This document shows positions 44,102-51,471 of a stretch of 64,000 nucleotides of DNA, in pieces (position 1 is the stretch's first letter; each line of letters starts with the position of its first letter). Origin of the DNA: Romboutsia faecis (GTDB taxonomy: Bacteria > Bacillota > Clostridia > Peptostreptococcales > Peptostreptococcaceae). Location of the stretch: the NCBI RefSeq assembly GCF_014323405.1, contig NZ_JACRWE010000001.1:558001-622000 (forward strand), given 5' to 3'. A program made the translations under genes and the position numbers. The notes below the pieces were generated by a model. The model had not been told where the DNA came from and did not search any database. It was given only the letters and a program-made list of their open reading frames with translations.

Positions 44102-45229
44102 TTATTTCACCGCTTTTCTATTTAAGATTAATGTAGATATAATGATAAGTAAAGCAGATGCTATAATCCCTATTCCCAAAGATGAAAATAACATTTCACT
44201 TACATTAAAAGTTAATAAAGAACTCAATTCATTACTAATCCATATAAATGGATTTAGATATAAAAAAGAAATATCTTTAAAACTATCTACCATATTGGGC
44301 ATAAGTTCTCCTGATGCCAAAGTCATAATAACAACTATTATTGAACAAACATTCTCACCGCTAGTTTTTTTCTTCGATATAGCTGTTGCAAATACTCCTA
44401 TACTAACTGCTAAAATAGTAAGTGTTGCAATTAAGCTTAATACTGGCACTAAATTACTAAGTGTAACTTTTACACCATAGATTAACGATAATAGAGATAA
44501 CATTATTATCCCTTCAACAAAGATTAATATAAAAGAACCTATTAGCTCTAAAGTTATTAATTTTATCATTTTTATAGGTGATATTTTTACCCTACTACCT
44601 ATTTTTTCTTTTATATAGAAGGTACTTTTAAAGGAATGGATCCCACCAACCAGTATCGCCATTTGTAGCATTACTATAGCAAAATATGATTCATAATCTA
44701 TGTCCTGCATATTCATATTGGTATTGTTAGAATCATTTTTATACTCCGATACTTTTACTACATTGCTGTTAATCTGAGGAATTTCACTTTCTTTAGAAAT
44801 TGATTCATAAACAGATACTGAATTAAAAAACTCCTCAGTAATTCCTTCTACTGCTCTTTCTCCAACGTTTAATGTATTGCTTCCTTCAAAATTAATCTTC
44901 TTATTTTCTTCATCTATACTTATAACTAAATCACTCTTTTTGTTATTTCCATCTTCCTTAATTCTATTAGCTTCCTCTTGACTATAAATTTTATATTTTA
45001 AATTTATCTTTTCATTTCCTTTATCAAAATCTTCTAAGACATTTACATAAGATTTTATTGTTTCACTATTTTCATTTCCAATAATGCATAAGTTTATATT
45101 TTCTGTATTGCCTTCAAAAGAAAATATTATAGAAAATAAATATGGAAGTACTAAAGCTAAAAATATATTTGAAATAAGTGTATTCTTATCTCTTAAACCT
45201 CTTTTAATAGAAGATAATATTATACTCAT
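44102..45229 (-). CDS. ABC-2 type permease
   Basis: A 375-residue ABC-2 permease of the same layout and exactly the same length as its neighbour: first span LISNIFLALVLPYLFSIIFSF, extracytoplasmic domain to about residue 180, then a C-terminal group of spans with KISPIKMIKLITLELIGSFI and SLGIGIIASALLIIISTLI. It is encoded 13 bases after the ATPase gene. The similar architecture suggests an old duplication. Substrate unknown. Confidence 0.82.
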   Translation of the reverse strand: MSIILSSIKRGLRDKNTLISNIFLALVLPYLFSIIFSFEGNTENINLCIIGNENSETIKSYVNVLEDFDKGNEKINLKYKIYSQEEANRIKEDGNNKKSDLVISIDEENKKINFEGSNTLNVGERAVEGITEEFFNSVSVYESISKESEIPQINSNVVKVSEYKNDSNNTNMNMQDIDYESYFAIVMLQMAILVGGIHSFKSTFYIKEKIGSRVKISPIKMIKLITLELIGSFILIFVEGIIMLSLLSLIYGVKVTLSNLVPVLSLIATLTILAVSIGVFATAISKKKTSGENVCSIIVVIMTLASGELMPNMVDSFKDISFLYLNPFIWISNELSSLLTFNVSEMLFSSLGIGIIASALLIIISTLILNRKAVK

Positions 45230-45242
45230 ATTGAATTCCTCC

Positions 45243-46175
45243 CTAGTCTCTAAGTTTTCTTCCAGTAAGATTTAAAAATACATCCTCTAACGTTAGTACT
45301 TTGCTTTGTATATCTAAAATTTTAATAGATTTATCTGTTAAATATAATATAAATTCATTTAAACTGTTTATTTCCCTATCTATACTTACTAATATCCTAT
45401 TATCTTTAAATTCCACACTATCAATCCCTCTTATACCACCTAGTTCTTTTTCATTTATCTCTGTTATATCATTAACCATCACTTCAAATTTATTTTTATC
45501 AGTTATAAACCCCTTCAAACTTTCCTTTGTTCCACTCGCTATTACCTTCCCCTTATCTATTATCGCTATATTATTACATATCGCTTCTACTTCTTCCATA
45601 TAATGAGTTGTGTAAATCACTGTACATCCATTTTTATTTAAAGTTTTTATGGATTTCATTATATGATTCCTAGATTGAGGATCTATCCCAACTGTGGGCT
45701 CATCTAATATTAACAGTTCTGGATTATGAACTATTCCGCAGGCAATATTTAAACGTCTCTTCATACCTCCAGAGAATGTTTTACTTAATTTTTTTGTAGC
45801 TTCAAGCCCCACAAAATTTAATGCTTCTAACGCTTTATTTTTTAAATCTTGTCCTTTTAGTCCATATAAACTTCCGAAAAACATCACATTCTCCAGGGCT
45901 GTCATATCTTCAAATATTGCTAGATCTTGCGGAACTATACCAAGCTTACCTCTTGTACTAGCATCATTTTTTCTAAGTTCTTTATTACATATTTTTATAC
46001 TTCCTCTATCCTTTTCTAGTAAAGAACATAATATGTTTATTGTTGTACTTTTACCTGCCCCATTAGGGCCTAAAAGTCCAAATATTTCTCCCTTTTCTAT
46101 CGTTAAATTTAAATTTTCTATTGCAGTTACATCTCCAAAGCTTTTAAATAAATTACTTATCTCAATATATTTCAC
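45243..46175 (-). CDS. ABC transporter ATP-binding protein (exporter)
   Basis: A 310-residue ABC ATPase of the drug/antibiotic-export (NatA/CcmA-like) class. Walker A is GPNGAGKST, the signature is TFSGGMKRRLN (SGGMK), Walker B is LLILDEPTVGID, and the H-loop is TTHYMEE. A C-terminal extension of about 80 residues follows the ATPase core, typical of DrrA-like proteins. It starts with GTG after AGGAGG. It lies downstream of a two-component system with a repeat of GTCAT boxes between them, suggesting control by that system. Confidence 0.9.
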   Translation of the reverse strand: MKYIEISNLFKSFGDVTAIENLNLTIEKGEIFGLLGPNGAGKSTTINILCSLLEKDRGSIKICNKELRKNDASTRGKLGIVPQDLAIFEDMTALENVMFFGSLYGLKGQDLKNKALEALNFVGLEATKKLSKTFSGGMKRRLNIACGIVHNPELLILDEPTVGIDPQSRNHIMKSIKTLNKNGCTVIYTTHYMEEVEAICNNIAIIDKGKVIASGTKESLKGFITDKNKFEVMVNDITEINEKELGGIRGIDSVEFKDNRILVSIDREINSLNEFILYLTDKSIKILDIQSKVLTLEDVFLNLTGRKLRD

Positions 46176-46251
46176 TTTTTTCCTCCTAAATTTCTTGCTT
46201 CTTTTTATACTTCAATTATATAGAAAATTTAGTATATAATTAAGTACACAT

Positions 46252-46280
46252 GGTCATTACTTTAACATGACTAAAGTCAT
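46252..46280. promoter_or_regulatory. Candidate operator: GTCAT/ATGAC boxes between the two-component system and the ABC operon
   Basis: GGTCAT (46252-46257), ATGACT (46267-46272) and AGTCAT (46275-46280) form an inverted repeat ATGACT-AA-AGTCAT plus a further half-site 9 bases away. They lie upstream of the ABC ATPase gene and next to the terminator of the response regulator gene. A binding site for the neighbouring regulator is plausible but inferred. Confidence 0.4.
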
Positions 46281-46314
46281 AAAAAAGGAAATTCCATAAG
46301 AATTTCCTTTTCAA
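46281..46314 (-). terminator. Rho-independent terminator after the response regulator gene
   Basis: Arms AAAAGGAAATTC and GAATTTCCTTTT (perfect) with a short loop, followed by TTATGAC on the minus strand. It separates the two-component genes from the ABC genes. Confidence 0.8.
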
Positions 46315-46325
46315 TAACCTATATT

Positions 46326-46970
46326 TTAATTTTCACTTCTACTTAGATACTCTATGGCAATTTGAGTTCTATGCTTTAAATTCATTTTAGACAAAATAGA
46401 TGTAATATGATTTTTTACGGTTCCTTCTGATAAAAAAACCTCACTCGATATTTCCTTGTTAGATAGACCTTTAGAAATAAGTTTAACAATGTCTTTTTCC
46501 CTATCAGTTAAACCATATATATCTAAATTATTATCTTTATATTTATTCTCTTCATTCTGGTTGCTTATAACTAATTTTGATACTATTTCCGATTCAAAAA
46601 CTCCATTTCCTAGGTGAACAGATTTTATACCACTTATAATTTTATCCGGTTTGCTACTCTTTAATAAATATCCACTAGTTTTGTGCTTTATAGCACTACT
46701 TATTAATCTTTCTTCATCGAATGTAGTTAGTATAAGAACTTTAACATTTATCTTTCTCTTACTTATTTCCTCTAATACCTCTTCTCCAGTCATAATAGGC
46801 ATCCTCATATCTAATAAAACTATATCTACTTGGTTTTTACATAAATAATCTATACACTCTTTTCCATTTTCTAAAATTGCTACTACTTCTATGTTTGGGT
46901 CTATTCCTATTATTATATTTAAACTTTCCCTTATTAAAATATCATCATCTACTATTACTAAGCGTATCAA
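46326..46970 (-). CDS. NarL/LuxR-type response regulator
   Basis: A 214-residue regulator. The receiver domain has the acidic pair in VIVDDDILIRES, the phospho-acceptor Asp in VLLDMRMPIMTGEE and the lysine in SGYLLKSSKP. The C-terminal LuxR helix-turn-helix is LTDREKDIVKLISKGLSNKEI with LSEGTVKNHITSIL. The start is placed at TTG (MIRLVIVDDD), 5 bases after AGAGGTGA; a GTG three codons earlier is inside that site. The stop of the kinase gene falls in the same ribosome site, so translation is coupled. Confidence 0.92.
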   Translation of the reverse strand: MIRLVIVDDDILIRESLNIIIGIDPNIEVVAILENGKECIDYLCKNQVDIVLLDMRMPIMTGEEVLEEISKRKINVKVLILTTFDEERLISSAIKHKTSGYLLKSSKPDKIISGIKSVHLGNGVFESEIVSKLVISNQNEENKYKDNNLDIYGLTDREKDIVKLISKGLSNKEISSEVFLSEGTVKNHITSILSKMNLKHRTQIAIEYLSRSEN

Positions 46971-46975
46971 CTGTC

Positions 46976-48076
46976 TCACCTCTTAAGTATAATTAAATTT
47001 GAAAATCCATCTTCATTATTAAAGTAAACATCTCCACCTAGGTTTACTATTCTTTCTTCAATTCCTAATAGTCCCATACCTTTTTTTATATCTCCTTGAT
47101 AACATCCATTATCTTTTATATACAACCTTATAATTTTATTTAATACACTAATTTCAACATTAATTAATTCTCCGTTAGAGTATTTCATACTATTTGTCAG
47201 TACTTCATTTATGCACTCTATAATAGCTCTCCAATATACTAAATTTATCTCATTAAGATCTCCTTCAACCTTTAAATTAGTGTCTATGTTACACTTATTA
47301 GTAAACTTATCTAGCATTAACTTTAAATTATTTATATTAATTTGACCTTGTTCAGGCTTTATTCTTCTCAAAGTATTTCTAATGTCATCCATACCATCTC
47401 TTAGATTATCAATTATATTATCTAACATTACATTTCCTTTTTTATAATCACATTGATTTATAATCTTTAAAGCTTCTAATTGCATTATACTCCCTGCTAA
47501 TGTATGACCTATTTTATCATGTAGTTTTTGCGATATTAAATTTCTTTCTTCAATTTTTATAGATTCTACACTTTGACAGTTAATTTTATTATCATTTTTT
47601 CTTCTTTCCTCTAAGACAAAGTTTTCTTCTTTTAAATCAAAGTTATATTTTTCTAATTTATCAACTTTTTGTTGGTGATTTATAATTTCATATATAGAAA
47701 TGCAAGATACTACTCCTAAAAGGATATTCGTATAATCTAAATTCATTTTTAGGGAAATAAATATATACATAAAAATAACAAGCATGATATTAAGCTTATT
47801 ATAGTTTCTAACTTCTATATATTCAATTATCATATACATTGCAAGTATAAAAGAAGGTGGGTAAATATATGAAACTAATAATATATATAATATATTTAAT
47901 AGCAAAATTTTTTCTTCTTTATATTTTACATTATATAATATATCAAGCGATAAACTTATACATATTAAAGTTATAACAATAGGATAACTTACCTTATTAA
48001 AATAATGTTGATTATCCATTCCATATAAAAATACATTTATTGCTGTGATAATATTTATAGCTATCTTATATATCAT
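46976..48076 (-). CDS. Sensor histidine kinase (HisKA_3, NarL partner type)
   Basis: A 366-residue membrane kinase. The first 135 residues hold about five spans with almost no external domain, as in intramembrane-sensing kinases (LiaS/DesK-like). A coiled coil follows, then the HisKA_3 box KLHDKIGHTLAGSIMQLEAL with the phospho-acceptor His at about residue 186 and the ATPase domain, with ECINEVLTNSMKYS (N box) and YIKDNGCYQGDIKKGMGLLG (G boxes). Kinase, regulator and ABC exporter together suggest a response to an envelope stress or antimicrobial. Confidence 0.9.
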   Translation of the reverse strand: MIYKIAINIITAINVFLYGMDNQHYFNKVSYPIVITLICISLSLDILYNVKYKEEKILLLNILYILLVSYIYPPSFILAMYMIIEYIEVRNYNKLNIMLVIFMYIFISLKMNLDYTNILLGVVSCISIYEIINHQQKVDKLEKYNFDLKEENFVLEERRKNDNKINCQSVESIKIEERNLISQKLHDKIGHTLAGSIMQLEALKIINQCDYKKGNVMLDNIIDNLRDGMDDIRNTLRRIKPEQGQININNLKLMLDKFTNKCNIDTNLKVEGDLNEINLVYWRAIIECINEVLTNSMKYSNGELINVEISVLNKIIRLYIKDNGCYQGDIKKGMGLLGIEERIVNLGGDVYFNNEDGFSNLIILKR

Positions 48077-48235
48077 TTCATTTCCTCCATGCTAAATTCA
48101 TTAAACTTATAATTAATATAACACAAACTAATTAAATATTTATATCTATTAATTTAAATTTGAAATTTAAATATAAGCTTGAACTTAACATATATAGAAA
48201 ATTATCCATTAATATACTAAAAAATACTCAAATTA

Positions 48236-48287
48236 AAAAGCTATAATAAATAACTGGTAATTCAGTTATCTATTATAGCTTTTTATT
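48236..48287 (-). terminator. Rho-independent terminator after copZ
   Basis: Arms AAAAAGCTATAATA and TATTATAGCTTTTT with an inner stem TAACTG/CAGTTA, T-rich on both exits. Confidence 0.88.
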
Positions 48288-48297
48288 TAAGCAATAT

Positions 48298-48510
48298 TTA
48301 CTCTATTCCTTTTAATTCATAACCTAAATCTTCTATTACAGATCTTAAAGCCTCTTCTGTTACGCTATCTTGCATCTCAACTAAAGCGTATTTCCCTTCC
48401 AAGTTTACTTCTAAAACTTCTACACCTTGTATATCTTCAGTAAGTGCAGTTTTTAAATGATTAACGCAGTGTCCACAAGACATTCCTTCTACTAATAATT
48501 TTTTCTTCAT
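48298..48510 (-). CDS. copZ: CopZ-like heavy-metal-associated domain protein
   Basis: A 70-residue single HMA domain (ferredoxin-like fold) that carries Cu(I). The metal motif is GMSCGHCVNH (CxxC, about residues 10-13) and the end reads LRSVIEDLGYELKGIE. The start is the ATG 6 bases after GGAGGTG; an in-frame TTG upstream overlaps this. No CopA ATPase or CsoR gene lies in the window, so this is a stand-alone chaperone. A CsoR-like palindrome precedes it. Confidence 0.9.
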   Translation of the reverse strand: MKKKLLVEGMSCGHCVNHLKTALTEDIQGVEVLEVNLEGKYALVEMQDSVTEEALRSVIEDLGYELKGIE

Positions 48511-48527
48511 CAATTCCACCTCCAATT

Positions 48528-48544
48528 ATACCCTATATGGGTAT
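48528..48544. promoter_or_regulatory. CsoR-like copper operator before copZ
   Basis: The sequence ATACCCTATATGGGTAT, with arms ATACCC/GGGTAT separated by TATAT, resembles the CsoR operator, a palindrome with G-C tracts. It lies 18 bases before the copZ ATG and downstream of a TATAAT word on the minus strand at 48563-48568, so a bound repressor would block early elongation. A CsoR gene must be elsewhere. Confidence 0.6.
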
Positions 48545-48595
48545 GATATCATAAATAACCCTATTATAGAATATAATTTCATAAAACTACTAAAA

Positions 48596-50308
48596 TTATT
48601 TATTTTTTAAAGTAAAATTAGAAATTCCTTCATATACATCAAAGTCATTAGGCTCACTTTTGCCTTGTAATCTTCTATTTGTAACTATATACTCATTTCT
48701 TATTACTAAACTAATAAATGCAGCTTTATCTCTAAGATGAGTTTGTATTCCCGAATAAATCTCAGCTATTTGAGAATCTGAAGTTGCTGATGCTAAAGAA
48801 TTCATATAATTAGTTAATTTTTCATCAGAATATCCACTTGCTTGAATTATAGATCTTGCATCTGGAACACTAGACAACTCCCATCCTACAAATGCTAAGT
48901 CATAATCTTTTTGACTAAGTGCTGTTGTCATTTCCTTTTCTGTGAGTCCTACTACTGTACTTTTTATTCCTATGGCATCTAAATTTTCACTAACTATATT
49001 AGCTGCTTTTATTCTTTCTTCATTATCTTTATTCGCTATAATTTTTAAATCAACTTTTGATATTAACTCTTTTCTCTCTTTTTCAGTCAATTCTTTATTT
49101 CCAGCTGATTCATCATTAGATTGAGAGTTTATATCATTATTTGTTTTATTATCTGAATTATTTTCACTACTCTTAATATCCAATGAATTATTAGAGTTTT
49201 CTACTTCAGATTTATTATCTTCATTTGTAAATTCATTCTTATTATTAAGTGGATTTATTTTTTGCAGATAAGATTCTGCCTTTTCCTTATCATAAGATAA
49301 AGCCTGCACATCACTATCGTAATATTTAGATTTTGTATTTAAAGGGAAATTAACTAGCTTACCATTTCCGATATATCCTTCTTCTAAAATTAGCTTTTTA
49401 TCTATAGCATGGGTGATAGCTTTTCTAAAATTTTCATCTTTTAAGTATTCATTATCATAATTAAATATAATAGATTCGTAATTTCTTCCTTCATAATTAG
49501 TAATATTGAACTCATCTTCATAAAACTTGCTTAAATCACCTAAAGAAACTCTACCTATATCACTCTCTAAGGCTATAATCATAGATACTTGATCTTCTTC
49601 ACTAGGTACAATTCCAACTTTAATATCTCTCATAGTTTCTGGAAGTTCACTGTAATAATCTTTATTAACAACTAAAGTCATTCCTGCCCTATCTTTCATA
49701 TTCTCTATCTTATATGGTCCATTTCCTATTAGATTATTACTATTAGTTAGAATTTCATCTGATGATTTTCCACTTAATATATTTTGTGAAACTATAGGAA
49801 ATATTAATGTATCTTTTGAAAATGCGTACTGTTCTTTAAAACTTATAGCAAATTCTTTACTATTCTCTATTTTTACTGATGATATGTTCTTCGTAAATAT
49901 ATTATATGGACTATCTGAGTTTTTTTGAATTAACTCTATAGTAAATTTAACATCTCTTGAAGTTACTGACTTTCCATCATGCCATTTAGCATCTTTTAAC
50001 TTAATATTTATACTTTTCCCATCTGATGCTATTGAGTATTCTTCAACTAATTGTGGTACTGTATTATAATTTTGATCTATTGTAAATAAACCATCATATA
50101 CTAAATTCATTATATATGCCACAGACTTATCATTATTCAATACAGGATTGATAGTAGTAGGGCTTACCATTGTTAAATTTATGTATTCTGAGTTTATACC
50201 GCTCTTATTATTTTCTTTGCTAGAAGTAGTATTTTCTTGATTTAAACTACAACCAACTAAAATCATAGACAATGCTAAAACTATAGCTAGAAGTTTTTTT
50301 TTCTTCAT
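48596..50308 (-). CDS. Oligopeptide-type ABC transporter substrate-binding lipoprotein
   Basis: A 570-residue SBP family 5 lipoprotein. The signal peptide MKKKKLLAIVLALSMILVGC ends in a lipobox cysteine. Family landmarks are INPVLNNDKSVAYIMNLVYDGLF, AKWHDGKSVTSRDVKFTIEL and LRKAITHAIDKKLIL-like DENFRKAITHAIDKKL. An unusual linker rich in N, S, D, E and K (roughly residues 355-412) interrupts the C-terminal lobe. There are no permease or ATPase genes nearby; instead it is joined to the lytic transglycosylase gene (adjacent, sharing the ATG region), which suggests wall-peptide recycling, by inference only. Confidence 0.85.
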   Translation of the reverse strand: MKKKKLLAIVLALSMILVGCSLNQENTTSSKENNKSGINSEYINLTMVSPTTINPVLNNDKSVAYIMNLVYDGLFTIDQNYNTVPQLVEEYSIASDGKSINIKLKDAKWHDGKSVTSRDVKFTIELIQKNSDSPYNIFTKNISSVKIENSKEFAISFKEQYAFSKDTLIFPIVSQNILSGKSSDEILTNSNNLIGNGPYKIENMKDRAGMTLVVNKDYYSELPETMRDIKVGIVPSEEDQVSMIIALESDIGRVSLGDLSKFYEDEFNITNYEGRNYESIIFNYDNEYLKDENFRKAITHAIDKKLILEEGYIGNGKLVNFPLNTKSKYYDSDVQALSYDKEKAESYLQKINPLNNKNEFTNEDNKSEVENSNNSLDIKSSENNSDNKTNNDINSQSNDESAGNKELTEKERKELISKVDLKIIANKDNEERIKAANIVSENLDAIGIKSTVVGLTEKEMTTALSQKDYDLAFVGWELSSVPDARSIIQASGYSDEKLTNYMNSLASATSDSQIAEIYSGIQTHLRDKAAFISLVIRNEYIVTNRRLQGKSEPNDFDVYEGISNFTLKNK

Positions 50309-50865
50309 TAGTTTTTACCTTCCTCATTATATAACATATTGTAATTTTCGTAGTTATTTCTTACCTTTACTACATAATTTGAAGTCTCTGGAAAAGGTAT
50401 ATTATGTAGTTTTTTACCATCTTTACTATAATCATTGTTTCCAAGCCACTGGTTTACATTCCCTGATCCACCATTATAAGCGGCTATAACTAAATCAATA
50501 TCTCCAAACTGTTTATACAGCTTATTTAGATACCAGCATCCTATTTTTATATTAGTTTCAGGATCAAAAATATCTATATTTCCTTTTAAATCTAATTCTT
50601 CAATTGCCCAATTCTTTGTAATATCACTAATTTGCATTAATCCCTTTGCACCTTTACGAGATATTGCATCTTTTTTAAATTTACTTTCCGCTTTCATAAC
50701 ACTATAAACCAAGTTTTCCTCTAGATTGTATTCCTTAGAGTATTTTTCTACATAAACAGAGTATTTTTTAGGATATATTAATTTTTTAATCCCCTTACTT
50801 TCTATAGATGCGGCTACAAGTATGGATATTATAATCGATATAAAAATTAATACTTTCTTATTCAC
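50308..50865 (-). CDS. Soluble-lytic-transglycosylase-like wall hydrolase
   Basis: A 185-residue protein with an N-terminal membrane anchor (VLIFISIIISILVAASI) and an SLT domain. The catalytic glutamate is in VYSVMKAESKFK (about residue 57), followed by SRKGAKGLMQIS and the AAYNGGSGNVNQWL motif. It would cleave peptidoglycan with 1,6-anhydro products on the outer side of the membrane. It overlaps coaE by 8 bases and touches the substrate-binding protein gene. Start codon GTG after GGAG. Confidence 0.9.
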   Translation of the reverse strand: MNKKVLIFISIIISILVAASIESKGIKKLIYPKKYSVYVEKYSKEYNLEENLVYSVMKAESKFKKDAISRKGAKGLMQISDITKNWAIEELDLKGNIDIFDPETNIKIGCWYLNKLYKQFGDIDLVIAAYNGGSGNVNQWLGNNDYSKDGKKLHNIPFPETSNYVVKVRNNYENYNMLYNEEGKN

Positions 50866-51463
50866 ACCAATTCTCCTTTACATAGTCTACAAATTCATAG
50901 GCTCTTTTTTTAAGTTCTTCATAAGTTCCAGAGTTATCTATTATATAATCTCCATAACTTATTTTATCTTCTTGACTAAGTTGAGAATTAATTCTGCTTA
51001 AAGCTTCTTCTTTGCTACAAGAATCTCTTTTCATTACTCGTTCTATTTGTACATCCTTATTACAGTATACTACTAAAAGTTTATCTAATAAATCTAGATA
51101 GCCTCCTTCTACTAATAGGGCTGCATCTATTATAACTATTTCTTTTTCTTCTCTTCTTGCCAACTCAACCTTAGCTAAAATTTGTTCCTTAATTTTCGGA
51201 TGAGTTAAACTATTTAACTGAACAAGCTTTGCATCATTGTTAAAAACAATATTACCTAATGCCTTTCTATTTAAGCTCCCATCAGTATTTTTTATACTAT
51301 CTCCAAAATACTTAAAAACTTGACTCAATAAAATTTCATCTTCAAATATATGTCTAGATATAATATCTGCATCTATTATATCTATATTATAATCTTCTCT
51401 AAAAATATTGGAGAGGCTGCTTTTTCCACAGCCTATATTGCCAGTTAGTCCTAATACTAACAT
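50858..51463 (-). CDS. coaE: Dephospho-CoA kinase
   Basis: A 201-residue P-loop kinase for the last step of coenzyme A synthesis. Walker A is GLTGNIGCGKSSLS; then DADIISRHIF, LTHPKIKEQI and VIIDAALLVEGG, where the ligand-binding residues lie. It is encoded 8 bases after polA, the usual neighbour in Firmicutes, and overlaps the transglycosylase gene. AGGTGATTGG precedes the ATG. Confidence 0.95.
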   Translation of the reverse strand: MLVLGLTGNIGCGKSSLSNIFREDYNIDIIDADIISRHIFEDEILLSQVFKYFGDSIKNTDGSLNRKALGNIVFNNDAKLVQLNSLTHPKIKEQILAKVELARREEKEIVIIDAALLVEGGYLDLLDKLLVVYCNKDVQIERVMKRDSCSKEEALSRINSQLSQEDKISYGDYIIDNSGTYEELKKRAYEFVDYVKENWCE

Positions 51464-51471
51464 CCAATCAC

